This document shows, piece after piece, positions 56,353 to 64,000 of a stretch of 64,000 nucleotides of DNA (positions are counted from its first letter, which is position 1; every line of letters starts with the position of its first letter). A program made the translations under genes and the position numbers. Under the pieces are notes generated by a model, which saw nothing but the letters and a program-made list of their open reading frames with translations, made no database searches and was not told the DNA's origin. Source of the DNA: Janthinobacterium sp. FW305-129 (lineage in GTDB: Bacteria; Pseudomonadota; Gammaproteobacteria; Burkholderiales; Burkholderiaceae_D); the NCBI RefSeq assembly GCF_020858115.1, contig NZ_JACYMM010000004.1, positions 372,001 to 436,000 of the forward strand, written 5' to 3'.

Positions 56353-56381
56353 TTGGATCACCAGATTACTTTTGCTTATAT
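56353..56381 (+). promoter_or_regulatory. Possible sigma-70 promoter of aceB
   Basis: TTGGAT and TTATAT are separated by 17 bases, ending 22 bases before the aceB start codon and partly before the CGGAG ribosome site. Both hexamers are weak matches. Confidence 0.3.
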
Positions 56382-56403
56382 TTACTAAAAACCGGAGAAC
56401 TTC

Positions 56404-58002
56404 ATGACGCAGAACACGATCGCACTTCCCGAAGGCATGCAAATCACGGGTGACATCGCCCCCGGTTACGAACAGATTTTGACGCCGGCCGCATTGGCGC
56501 TGGTGGCCAAGCTGACGCGTGAATTCGAACCGCGCCGCCAGCAATTGCTGGCCGTGCGCGTGGAACGCGCCAAGCGCCTCGACGCGGGCGAGCGTCCTGA
56601 TTTCCTGCCAGAAACCGCGCACATCCGCGACGGCGACTGGAAGATCGCGCCGATTCCGAAGGCGCTGGAATGCCGCCGCGTGGAAATCACCGGTCCCGTC
56701 GAGCGCAAGATGGTCATCAACGCCTTCAACTCGGGCGCGGACAGCTATATGACGGACTTCGAAGACTCGAACACGCCGAACTGGGATAACCAGATCACGG
56801 GCCAGATCAATATGTACGACGCCGTGCGCAAGACGATTTCGCTGGAGCAAAATGGCAAATCGTACAAGCTGAACGACAAGATCGCCACCCTCGTCGTGCG
56901 TCCGCGCGGCTGGCACCTCGATGAAAAGCACGTGCTGGTCGACGGCAAGCGTATTTCCGGCGGCATTTTCGATTTCGCCCTGTTCATGTTCCACAACGCC
57001 AAGGAACAGCTGGCGCGCGGCGCCGGCCCGTACTTCTACTTGCCGAAGATGGAATCGCACCTGGAAGCGCGCCTGTGGAACGATATCTTCGTCATGACGC
57101 AAAACGAGTTGGGCTTGCCACAAGGCACGATCAAGGCGACCGTGCTGATCGAAACCATCCTGGCGGCGTTTGAAATGGATGAAATCCTGTACGAACTGAA
57201 GGAACACAGCTCGGGCCTGAACGCGGGCCGCTGGGATTACATTTTCTCGTGCATCAAGAAATTCAAGCTGGACAAGGACTTCTGCCTGGCCGACCGCGCG
57301 AAAGTCACGATGACGGCGCCATTCATGCGCGCCTACGCCTTGCTGCTGCTGAAAACCTGCCACAAGCGCGGCGCGCCAGCGATCGGCGGCATGGCGGCCT
57401 TGATCCCGATCAAGAATGATCCGGAAAAGAACGACATCGCCATGGGCGGCGTGCGTAACGACAAGGCGCGCGATGCCACCGATGGCTATGACGGCGGCTG
57501 GGTTGCCCATCCGGGTCTGGTCGAACTGGCCATGGGCGAGTTCACCAAAGTGTTGGGCGACAAGCCGAACCAGATCGACAAGCAGCGTCCCGACATCGAC
57601 GTGAAAGCGTCGGACTTGCTGAACTTCCAGCCGGAAGCGCCGATCACGGAAGCGGGCTTGCGCTACAACATCAACGTGGGCATCCACTACCTGGGCAGCT
57701 GGCTGGCCGGCAATGGTTGCGTGCCTATCCACAACCTGATGGAAGACGCGGCCACGGCTGAGATCAGCCGCTCGCAAGTATGGCAGTGGATTCGCTCCAG
57801 CAATGGCGTGCTGGAAGATGGCCGCAAGGTGACGGCCGACATGGTGCGCGCCATGATTCCGGAAGAGCTGGCCAAGGTGCAGCGCGATGCGCCGGGCGGC
57901 AACGGTCCGACCTATGTGCGTGCCGGCCAGATTTTCGAGGAAATGTCGACGTCGGAATCGTTTGCCGAGTTCCTGACCTTGCCGTTGTACGAGGAAATCT
58001 GA
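56404..58002 (+). CDS. aceB: Malate synthase A
   Basis: The 532-residue enzyme is of the A type in length and motifs: [30 protein letters not shown], the signature [43 protein letters not shown] and the C-terminal [18 protein letters not shown] helix. It condenses glyoxylate and acetyl-CoA to malate in the glyoxylate shunt. A CGGAG ribosome site precedes the ATG. Isocitrate lyase is not in the window. A divergent LysR gene is the likely regulator. Confidence 0.97.
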   Translation: MTQNTIALPEGMQITGDIAPGYEQILTPAALALVAKLTREFEPRRQQLLAVRVERAKRLDAGERPDFLPETAHIRDGDWKIAPIPKALECRRVEITGPVERKMVINAFNSGADSYMTDFEDSNTPNWDNQITGQINMYDAVRKTISLEQNGKSYKLNDKIATLVVRPRGWHLDEKHVLVDGKRISGGIFDFALFMFHNAKEQLARGAGPYFYLPKMESHLEARLWNDIFVMTQNELGLPQGTIKATVLIETILAAFEMDEILYELKEHSSGLNAGRWDYIFSCIKKFKLDKDFCLADRAKVTMTAPFMRAYALLLLKTCHKRGAPAIGGMAALIPIKNDPEKNDIAMGGVRNDKARDATDGYDGGWVAHPGLVELAMGEFTKVLGDKPNQIDKQRPDIDVKASDLLNFQPEAPITEAGLRYNINVGIHYLGSWLAGNGCVPIHNLMEDAATAEISRSQVWQWIRSSNGVLEDGRKVTADMVRAMIPEELAKVQRDAPGGNGPTYVRAGQIFEEMSTSESFAEFLTLPLYEEI

Positions 58003-58022
58003 TCCAGATCAATTAACCGCAT

Positions 58023-58067
58023 AAAAAAATCCCGGCGATGCCACAAAGCATCTGCCGGGATTTTTTA
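58023..58067. terminator. Terminator between aceB and gloB
   Basis: AAAAAAATCCCGGCGATGC, a CACAAA loop and GCATCTGCCGGGATTTTTT form a long stem with one bulge. With A and T runs it can stop both convergent genes. Confidence 0.92.
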
Positions 58068-58083
58068 TTGCGGAAGGATAAGC

Positions 58084-58893
58084 TTAAAAATTATTCTTCC
58101 ACATCCGCAAGGCTGCAAACGCTTCCACGGGCGAAGCGTCGCTGGCCAGTTTGCCCTCGACCTTCAGGCTGGTCAGGATCGCTGGTTCGCGGTAGCGCAG
58201 GAAGGGGTTTGTGGCTTTCTCAATGGCAATGGTCGACGGTACGGTCGCTAAACCTTGCTGGCGTTTTTCCGTGTCGATGGCGATGCGTTCCTGCAAGGCC
58301 GCATTGCCCGGCTCGACGGCGTTGGCGAAGCGCAGATTGGACAAGGTGTACTCATGCGCGCAAAATACCTCGGTATCGTCGGGCAGGGCGGCCAGCTTGC
58401 CCAGCGAATCGGCCATTTGCCCCGGCGTGCCTTCGAACAGGCGGCCGCAACCACCCGCAAACAGGGTGTCGCCGGAAAACAGCCACGGTGCGCCGCTGCG
58501 CTCGTCGCGCTGGCGCACGTAGGCGATATGGCCCTTGGTATGGCCTGGCACGTCGATGACGGCCAGTTGCAAGCCCAGCTCGGCCACATGGGCGACATCG
58601 CCTTCGGCAAGCGGTTCCGTGATGGCTGTGATAGCCTCATTGCGCGGGCCGAAGACGGGCACGGCGAAATGCTGCAACAATTCAGGGACGCCGCCCGTGT
58701 GGTCGGCGTGGTGGTGCGTGAGTAAAATGGCGGACAAGGTCAACTGATGGGCTTGCAGCGCATCGAGGATGGCCGTCGCATCGCCGGGGTCGACCACAGC
58801 GGCGTGGCGGCCGTCATGGATCAGCCACAGGTAATTGTCGGCAAAGGCGGGCACGGCAAGTACCGATAAAGCGTGTTCAGGGGAGTGTGTCAT
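58084..58893 (-). CDS. gloB: Hydroxyacylglutathione hydrolase (glyoxalase II)
   Basis: The 269-residue protein has [12 protein letters not shown], the metallo-beta-lactamase metal motif THHHADH (residues 59-65), [30 protein letters not shown] and [13 protein letters not shown], and an HxxR-like C-terminal LRYREP. It hydrolyses S-lactoylglutathione to lactate and glutathione. The start at 58893 is divergent from the methyltransferase gene with a 19-base gap, a common arrangement of gloB and rnhA neighbourhoods. Confidence 0.95.
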   Translation of the reverse strand: MTHSPEHALSVLAVPAFADNYLWLIHDGRHAAVVDPGDATAILDALQAHQLTLSAILLTHHHADHTGGVPELLQHFAVPVFGPRNEAITAITEPLAEGDVAHVAELGLQLAVIDVPGHTKGHIAYVRQRDERSGAPWLFSGDTLFAGGCGRLFEGTPGQMADSLGKLAALPDDTEVFCAHEYTLSNLRFANAVEPGNAALQERIAIDTEKRQQGLATVPSTIAIEKATNPFLRYREPAILTSLKVEGKLASDASPVEAFAALRMWKNNF

Positions 58894-58912
58894 GAGCAAA
58901 AGAGAAAACTGA

Positions 58913-59689
58913 ATGGACAGTGCGGCATCCGAAAAATCCATTATAGCGCTTGACGGCTGGTTGCAGACGCCGGCCGGCCTGTACGTGCGTGCCTGGGAGC
59001 AGCAATGCCTCGACAGCCTGACCGTCGATATCTTCGGCTTTAACGCCGTGCAGATCGGCTTGCCGCAGCTCGATGCGCTGGCCGCCAGCCGCATGCCGAA
59101 CAAATGGCTGCTCGATGCGCGCCTGCCTTCGCAATCGCCGCAGGGCAGCCGGCTGACCCTCGTGTCGGCCTTCGACGAGCTGCCGTTCGACTCGCAAAGC
59201 CTGGACCTGGTGGTCTTGCCGCACGTGCTCGAATTTGCCGCCGAGCCGCACCAGGTCTTGCGCGAGGTCGAGCGCGTGCTGATCCCGGAAGGGCGCGTGA
59301 TCGTCTGCGGCTTCAATCCGGCCAGCCTGTGGGGCATGCGCCAGGGTCTGGGGCGGATCACGGGACGCCACTACTTGCCGCGGGCTGGCGAACTGATCTC
59401 TATGCCGCGCATGAAAGACTGGTTAAAATTGCTGAATATGGGCGTCAGCCAAAGCCACTTCGGCTGCTACGCACCTGCCTGCAGGACGGAAAAATGGCTG
59501 CGCCGAAACGTCTTCATGGACAAGGCCGGTGCGCGCTGGTGGCCATATCTGGGCGCAGTGTATATAGTGCAGGCGATCAAGCGCGTCAAAGGGATGCGTT
59601 TGATCGGTCCGGCGTGGACCAAAAAACCGGCGACGGCGCCCGCAGGCGCACCGGTCACGAATAAAAGGCGGGAACAGCAAGATGGATAA
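58913..59689 (+). CDS. SAM-dependent methyltransferase-like protein
   Basis: The 258-residue protein has a class I methyltransferase core: [45 protein letters not shown], though its first glycine loop is poor. It lies between gloB and rnhA, as does the YafS-type methyltransferase of many proteobacteria, so it is probably that family member. Substrate unknown. It overlaps rnhA by eight bases. Confidence 0.85.
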   Translation: MDSAASEKSIIALDGWLQTPAGLYVRAWEQQCLDSLTVDIFGFNAVQIGLPQLDALAASRMPNKWLLDARLPSQSPQGSRLTLVSAFDELPFDSQSLDLVVLPHVLEFAAEPHQVLREVERVLIPEGRVIVCGFNPASLWGMRQGLGRITGRHYLPRAGELISMPRMKDWLKLLNMGVSQSHFGCYAPACRTEKWLRRNVFMDKAGARWWPYLGAVYIVQAIKRVKGMRLIGPAWTKKPATAPAGAPVTNKRREQQDG

Positions 59690-60119
59690 GGTAGAGATTT
59701 ACGCCGATGGCGCATGCAAGGGCAATCCCGGCACAGGCGGCTGGGGCGCGCTGATGGTGGCCGATGGTGCCAAGAAAGAAATTTACGGCGGGGAACTGAA
59801 TACGACGAATAACCGCATGGAATTGAAGGCCGTGATCGAAGCCTTGACGGCGCTCAAACGTCCGTGTCAGGTAGTGATGTATACCGATAGCCAGTACGTG
59901 CAGAAGGGCATCAGCGAATGGATCCACGGCTGGAAGGCGCGCGGCTGGAAAACGGCGGCCAAGGCGCCCGTGAAGAACGTCGACCTGTGGCAGGCGCTGG
60001 ACGCGGCCCAGGCCGTGCATGAAGTGGAATGGCGCTGGGTGCGTGGCCACAATGGCCATCCGGGCAACGAGCGGGCCGATCAGTTGGCCAACCTGGGCGT
60101 GGAAACCGTGCGCGCGTAA
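59682..60119 (+). CDS. rnhA: Ribonuclease HI
   Basis: The 145-residue enzyme has the catalytic acidic residues in [40 protein letters not shown] and the last Asp in [10 protein letters not shown]. It cuts RNA in RNA-DNA hybrids. Its start lies inside the methyltransferase gene, eight bases before the end, so translation is coupled. Confidence 0.97.
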   Translation: MDKVEIYADGACKGNPGTGGWGALMVADGAKKEIYGGELNTTNNRMELKAVIEALTALKRPCQVVMYTDSQYVQKGISEWIHGWKARGWKTAAKAPVKNVDLWQALDAAQAVHEVEWRWVRGHNGHPGNERADQLANLGVETVRA

Positions 60120-60149
60120 GCACAGCCAACGTCGCTAGTTGTAATCGCA

Positions 60150-60175
60150 GGGCACAGGTTTGCTATACTGTGCCC
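60150..60175 (+). other. Hairpin with -10-like loop between rnhA and dnaQ
   Basis: GGGCACAG and CTGTGCCC pair around a loop containing GCTATA; TATACT at 60164-60169 with a preceding TGC also resembles an extended -10 element. It may be a weak terminator of rnhA (T5 follows) or the dnaQ promoter, or both. Confidence 0.5.
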
Positions 60176-60206
60176 TTCGCTTTTTGCTTTTACGAATGAA
60201 TCCGCC

Positions 60207-60923
60207 ATGCGTCAAATTGTTCTCGATACTGAAACCACCGGCCTGAACCCGCGCACGGGCGATCGCATCCTGGAGATCGGGGCGGTCGAGCTGAACAACC
60301 GCATGTTGACGGGAAATAATTTCCACCACTACATCAATCCCGAGCGCGATTCGGAAGAGGGCGCGTTGGCCGTCCATGGATTGACGACGGAATTCCTCAG
60401 CGACAAGCCGAAATTCGCGGAAATCGCCGACGAATTCCGCGCCTACATCGCCGGCGCCGAACTGATCATCCACAACGCCCCGTTCGATATCGGCTTCCTC
60501 AACGCGGAATTCAAGCGCCTGAACCTGCCGCCGGTCCACGAACAAGTAGCCGGCGTGATCGATACCCTGGTGCAAGCAAAGGAAATGCATCCCGGCAAAC
60601 GCAATTCGCTCGACGCCCTGTGCGACCGCTACGGCGTCTCGAACGCCCATCGCAAGCTGCACGGCGCATTGCTCGACTCCGAATTGCTGGCCGACGTCTA
60701 CCTGGCCATGACGCGCGGGCAAAACAGCCTGAGCATGGAAGAAGAAGTGGAAGTGGCCGCCGACGGCGCCGCCCTGGAAATCGTGCCCCTGGCCGAAGTC
60801 ATCTTCCAGAGCGCCACGGCCGACGAGCTGGCCGCCCACGAAGCCACCATCGTCGGCCTTGACAAGGCCGCCAAAGGCCAGTGCATCTGGACTGCCGTCA
60901 CGGCTCCCCCGGCGGCCATCTGA
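60207..60923 (+). CDS. dnaQ: DNA polymerase III epsilon subunit (proofreading exonuclease)
   Basis: The 238-residue protein has the DEDDh exonuclease motifs: VLDTETTGLNP (Exo I), VHGLTTEFL and IHNAPFDIGFLNAEFK (Exo II), and HRKLHGALLDSELLADVYL (Exo III with His). The C-terminal tail binds the polymerase subunit. It proofreads in the replicase. The rnhA-dnaQ order is conserved in proteobacteria. Confidence 0.96.
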   Translation: MRQIVLDTETTGLNPRTGDRILEIGAVELNNRMLTGNNFHHYINPERDSEEGALAVHGLTTEFLSDKPKFAEIADEFRAYIAGAELIIHNAPFDIGFLNAEFKRLNLPPVHEQVAGVIDTLVQAKEMHPGKRNSLDALCDRYGVSNAHRKLHGALLDSELLADVYLAMTRGQNSLSMEEEVEVAADGAALEIVPLAEVIFQSATADELAAHEATIVGLDKAAKGQCIWTAVTAPPAAI

Positions 60924-61004
60924 GAAAAAATCAGGGCACGGTAAATTTCCTGCCGCCAGCCCTTGCAGATGCCGCAACACCTATGCGATAATTCGCCTCG
61001 CTTC

Positions 61005-61079
61005 GGGAGGTTAGCTCAGGGGTAGAGCACTGCATTCACACTGCAGGGGTCGCAAGTTCGAAACTTGCACTTCCCACCA
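61005..61079 (+). tRNA. tRNA-Val, anticodon CAC
   Basis: The 75-base sequence folds as a complete cloverleaf: acceptor GGGAGGT/ACTTCCC, D stem GCTC/GAGC, anticodon stem CTGCA/TGCAG with loop TTCACAC (anticodon CAC, read as valine GTG), T arm GCAAG-TTCGAAA-CTTGC and an encoded 3' CCA. It lies between dnaQ and the transporter gene and is followed by a terminator. Confidence 0.95.
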
Positions 61080-61110
61080 AGAATTCGCAATACAATCAAG
61101 TACTTATATT

Positions 61111-61141
61111 AAAGCCGACACATTATGTGGTCGGCTTTTTT
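61111..61141. terminator. Terminator after tRNA-Val
   Basis: AAAGCCGAC(ACA) and (TGTG)GTCGGCTTTTTT form a stem with flanking A and T runs. It can end the tRNA transcript and, in the other direction, the transcript that runs through vioE and the MFS gene. Confidence 0.88.
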
Positions 61142-61197
61142 ATTGCACGCAGATAACGCTAACGGACGGTTGGCAATGCCAAGCGCGCCGCCAGCCG

Positions 61198-62361
61198 CTA
61201 ATGCGACAGCACCGAATCGCGCGACCTGTGCCCGAGGTAGGGCAGCAAGCTGATGAATCCAAGCACTGCCAGCGCGACGCCGACCCACAGCGGGGAGCGC
61301 AGGCCATAGCCGGCGGCAATGCCGAGGCCGCCGAGCCATGAGCCGGCGCCCAGGCCGATGTTGATGACGGAGGTATGTACGGTGTTGACCAGCGGCCCGG
61401 GGTGGGCGGTTTTCATCACGCGGGCGATGATGGCGGGATTCATCGACATGCCCACCAGGCCGGTGATGACCAGCAAGACGACGCTGATGGTCTTGTCGTG
61501 CGCAAAGATGGCGAACAGCGCCAGGCTGATGCTCAGGATAACCATGCCCCAGGCCATGATGGGGGTGGTGTAGCGGTCCGCATAAAGGCCGACGACGCCA
61601 TTGCCCACCACGTTGGCGACGCCGTAGACGCCCAGCAGCCAGGGTATCGAGGACGCTGGAAAGCCCGTCACCTCGGTCAGGATGGCCGCGAAGTAGCTGA
61701 ACGCCGCGAAAATCGCACCGATGATGAGGCCGCTGCTGGCATACGCTGCCCACAGGTGGCGGTTGCGGAACTCCCCCAGTTCCTTGCCGAGGCTGACGAC
61801 TTCGGACGGCTTGGCGCGCGGCACCAGCACGGTGATGAGCAGCAGGCACAAGAGCGCCAGCAGCACCACCAGCCAGAAGCTGGCGCGCCATCCCAGGTGC
61901 TGGTCGATGAGCGTAGCGACCGGCACGCCCACCACGGAAGCGAGCATGAGGCCGCCGATCACGACGGCGGCGGCGCGTCCGCGCGCGTCGGGAGCGACGA
62001 TGTCTGCGCAGATCGCCAGGGACAGGCCAAAGCAGGTGGCGGCCGCCACGCCCGTGACCACCCGCGCGATGGCCAGGATGTCATAGCTGGTGGCTGACGC
62101 GGCGACGGATTGGGCGACGATATAAAAGCCCAGCAGCCACAGCAGTCCCTGCTTGTTCGGCACGCGCAGCTTGAGCAGGGCGATGGTGCTCAGCGGGCCG
62201 CCGATGACCATGCCCATGGCGTAGAGCGAGATCAGGTAGCCGATCCGCGTGACCGGCTCGTCCATGGCCAGGGCCAGTGACGGCATCATGCCCGCCACCA
62301 TGAATTCGGATGTCGTTAACGAAAAGATCGTCAACCCCAGAATGTAAACAACCAGCGGCAT
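61198..62361 (-). CDS. MFS (DHA1-type) drug efflux transporter
   Basis: The 387-residue protein has 12 hydrophobic segments and the AraJ/DHA1 motifs: TTSEFMVAGMMPSLA in helix 1, the loop LLKLRVPNKQGLL, and VIGGLMLASVVGVPVATLIDQHLGWRASF (antiporter motif C). It is probably a proton-driven exporter. It is 64 bases downstream of vioE on the same strand, so it may be part of the violacein transcript and export violacein or an intermediate; this is inference. An AAGGAT ribosome site selects the ATG at 62361 over a TTG at 62376. Confidence 0.85.
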   Translation of the reverse strand: MPLVVYILGLTIFSLTTSEFMVAGMMPSLALAMDEPVTRIGYLISLYAMGMVIGGPLSTIALLKLRVPNKQGLLWLLGFYIVAQSVAASATSYDILAIARVVTGVAAATCFGLSLAICADIVAPDARGRAAAVVIGGLMLASVVGVPVATLIDQHLGWRASFWLVVLLALLCLLLITVLVPRAKPSEVVSLGKELGEFRNRHLWAAYASSGLIIGAIFAAFSYFAAILTEVTGFPASSIPWLLGVYGVANVVGNGVVGLYADRYTTPIMAWGMVILSISLALFAIFAHDKTISVVLLVITGLVGMSMNPAIIARVMKTAHPGPLVNTVHTSVINIGLGAGSWLGGLGIAAGYGLRSPLWVGVALAVLGFISLLPYLGHRSRDSVLSH

Positions 62362-62424
62362 AGCAATATCCTTCAAGAGTAATGACTAAGACACGGGCCA
62401 GGCCTGGCGCGCGTCTTGGCCTGG

Positions 62425-63006
62425 TCAGGTGTTGCAAGACGTAAAGACGCTGTCCGGAATGTCGCCGACAAACAGGTTGGGGAAGTCGCGTACCGACAGG
62501 TGCTGCGCGTCGTTGCCCGTGACCATGCGCAGCAGGCGGTTGCCGCCGGCCTCCAGGTAAAAGACCGAGGGCGGCTTGCCCGCCCGCTCGACTACCCAGG
62601 CGTCCGCCTCCCGGCCCAGCACGCTGTGGCGGCCGTCGTGACGGGCACTGCCGTCCAGCAGCACCGCTTGCGGCAGGAACACGGCATGGAACGGCGTCAC
62701 CTCGTCGGCCAGTGCCGTGCCCTGCAGCTGTTCGCCAGTGGCCTGCGCCTGCCTCGCGTAGGCCACTTTCTGCTTGCGGCTTTGTTCGCGCCTGGCATCG
62801 CCGATTTCCGACATCCACAGCAGGTGTCCATGTTCCTTTTCCGGCCAGGGATTGAACAGGCCATCGATGCGGCAGATGTTGCGGGCATAGTCGAACCAGC
62901 AATAGCCGGACGTGACCTGGTCGTCCTCCTGCATCGGTGTCCAGTAGGAAATATAGGCGCTGCTCCATTGCAGCGGCAGCAGCGGCGGGGCGAGGTGTGT
63001 CGGCAT
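62425..63006 (-). CDS. vioE: Violacein biosynthesis protein VioE
   Basis: The 193-residue protein matches VioE of Chromobacterium closely: PLLPLQWSSAYISYWTPM, DDQVTSGYCWFDYARNICRIDGLFNPW, LWMSEIGDA, KQKVAYARQ, VLGREADAW and LLRMVTGNDAQ with LSVRDFPN. VioE is a cofactor-free enzyme that rearranges the indole-3-pyruvate imine dimer made by VioA and VioB to protodeoxyviolaceinic acid, the branch point of the pathway. A GGGAG ribosome site precedes the ATG at 63006. It is ten bases from the vioD stop in the same operon. Confidence 0.97.
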   Translation of the reverse strand: MPTHLAPPLLPLQWSSAYISYWTPMQEDDQVTSGYCWFDYARNICRIDGLFNPWPEKEHGHLLWMSEIGDARREQSRKQKVAYARQAQATGEQLQGTALADEVTPFHAVFLPQAVLLDGSARHDGRHSVLGREADAWVVERAGKPPSVFYLEAGGNRLLRMVTGNDAQHLSVRDFPNLFVGDIPDSVFTSCNT

Positions 63007-63016
63007 GGTATCTCCC

Positions 63017-64000
63017 TTAGCGGCCCAGCGCGTAGCCGAGGCTTGCCATCAGCGCTTCCTGCAGCGACGGCAAGTCCTTGCGGCGCGCGTCGAAGCTGGC
63101 GGTCAGCTCTTCATTACTCAGTCCGATACGCTCGCCCACGCTTTCAAACCACAGGCGGCTGCTGTTGGCGTGGTCCTTGAACAATTGCATCAGGGGCATG
63201 GCGCGGGCATTGAAGCTGTCCAGGGCGGCCGCCGCGCCGGCTTCGGTATTGAGGACCTTGACCAGCAGCAGGGCAGCCACCACCGCCATGGTGGTGCCAT
63301 GGCCGATGGAAAAATGCCCCGATTGCAGCGCATCGCCGAGCAGCACGAACTTGCCGTCGCAGGCCCGGTCGTGGCTGAGGGTCATGAAGTTGCGCCAGCC
63401 CTGGCCCGGTTGGCTCTGCAGCGCGTGCTCACCGAGTTCGGCCTTGAATGTGTTGGCGATAGCAGCGGCGGCATCGCGTTCGGACAGCGCTTCCAGCCCC
63501 GCCTTGGCGTACGTTTCTTCGCTGCATTCGACGATAAAGGTGCTCATCGTGTCCGAGTACTTATAGGCGTGGCCGATGAAAATGCCGTGCTCATTGCTGC
63601 GGAACACCAGATTCATCTGGTCGAACAGCTGGGTGGTGCCGTACCAGATGTATTTGTTGCGGCCGAAATCGATGTGCGGCGCCAGCGCGGGCGGCAAGTC
63701 CAGCGATTTGTAATTGACGCCATTCGACACCACCACCAGGTCGTACTCGGATTCCAGCTGCGCCTTGTCGGCCGGCGGCGTTTCATAGCGGATGGCGATA
63801 CCGGCCGCCACGCACTTGGCGCGCAGGGCCTGCACCAGGGCCTGGCGTCCGACGCCGCACAGGGTAACGCCGGTGCTCATCAGGTTGGGCTGGTCGTGAT
63901 GCACGAGCTTGAATTCTTCCAGGAACTGCGGATTGAGCCGTTCCGGCTGCTCCAGGTAAGAGAGCGGATTGGCGGGATGGCGTGGCGGCCGTCCCGGCAG
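63017..64000 (-). CDS. vioD: Violacein FAD monooxygenase VioD (5' partial)
   Basis: The frame runs off the right edge: 328 codons are visible and about 45 N-terminal residues, including the FAD GxGxxG, are missing. The remaining sequence follows VioD: LPGRPPRHPANPLSYLEQPERLNPQFLEEF, STGVTLCGVGRQAL, VDFGRNKYIWYGTTQLFDQMNLVFR-type segment, SDTMSTFIVECSEETYA and the second FAD motif VLLGDALQSGHFSIGHGT. VioD hydroxylates the indole of protodeoxyviolaceinic acid at C5 with NAD(P)H and oxygen. vioA, vioB and vioC should lie beyond 64000. Confidence 0.96.
   Translation of the reverse strand: MPGRPPRHPANPLSYLEQPERLNPQFLEEFKLVHHDQPNLMSTGVTLCGVGRQALVQALRAKCVAAGIAIRYETPPADKAQLESEYDLVVVSNGVNYKSLDLPPALAPHIDFGRNKYIWYGTTQLFDQMNLVFRSNEHGIFIGHAYKYSDTMSTFIVECSEETYAKAGLEALSERDAAAAIANTFKAELGEHALQSQPGQGWRNFMTLSHDRACDGKFVLLGDALQSGHFSIGHGTTMAVVAALLLVKVLNTEAGAAAALDSFNARAMPLMQLFKDHANSSRLWFESVGERIGLSNEELTASFDARRKDLPSLQEALMASLGYALGR

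Noticed and set aside
61005..61079. tRNA as proven attachment site
   Set aside because: No direct repeat of the tRNA 3' end and no integrase are visible in the window, so integration remains only a hypothesis.

Overview
The window is GC-rich, densely coded chromosomal DNA of a betaproteobacterium. The right edge carries the 3' end of a violacein operon: vioE complete and vioD cut by the window edge. With the overall gene content (MetY, DUF2069, DUF4124, YihY, many c-di-GMP proteins, REP-type palindromes) this points to a violacein-forming member of the Oxalobacteraceae such as Janthinobacterium, or a close Duganella/Massilia relative. No rRNA is present, so the genus is an inference.

Layout. 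(1) 1-6733: a tightly packed plus-strand operon of six mostly unfamiliar genes: a HEVGH metallopeptidase-like protein (start outside the window), a 720-residue protein with a beta-sandwich-like N-terminus, a divergent alpha-oxoamine-synthase-like PLP enzyme, a Trp/Glu-rich protein with a GIY-YIG-like domain, a glycine-zipper protein and a TIM-barrel amidohydrolase. A sigma-54 activator (6740-8125) faces it. This is the best candidate here for an undescribed system. (2) 8221-12141: a palindromic repeat, a large Orn/Lys/Arg decarboxylase, folA and an alpha/beta hydrolase. (3) 12376-15678: a three-gene TerD-domain cluster with an internal duplication. (4) 15885-25311: a TonB-dependent receptor, a SUKH-domain gene coupled to thyA, a membrane GGDEF-EAL protein, a FadL porin and an orphan tail-collar protein. 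(5) 25357-35554: minus-strand threonine-aldolase-like, LeuE, ABC exporter, then six overlapping genes from wrbA to an AttH-like protein. (6) 35619-44085: YihY, a WG-repeat-like protein beside a PoNi-type immunity protein, a hydrolase, metY, a 2OG oxygenase and a CBS protein. (7) 44157-54508: a response regulator with GGDEF-EAL output, aroC, a coupled HDOD/GGDEF-EAL pair, aidB, upp and an HPt protein. (8) 54807-60923: a cold-shock gene with a long leader, a REP pair, a LysR gene divergent from aceB, gloB, a methyltransferase, rnhA and dnaQ. (9) 61005-64000: tRNA-Val(CAC), an MFS transporter, vioE and vioD.

Themes. Three proteins with GGDEF and EAL modules, an HDOD protein and an HPt protein show heavy c-di-GMP and phosphorelay signalling. 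SUKH and PoNi proteins without a visible toxin, and perhaps the first operon, suggest inter-bacterial conflict. Two copies of one palindromic repeat family, a third related-looking palindrome, a REP pair and a separate 31-bp palindrome sit between genes; two of them start or end at a stop codon. All functions are read from sequence motifs and knowledge of the families; no searches were run.
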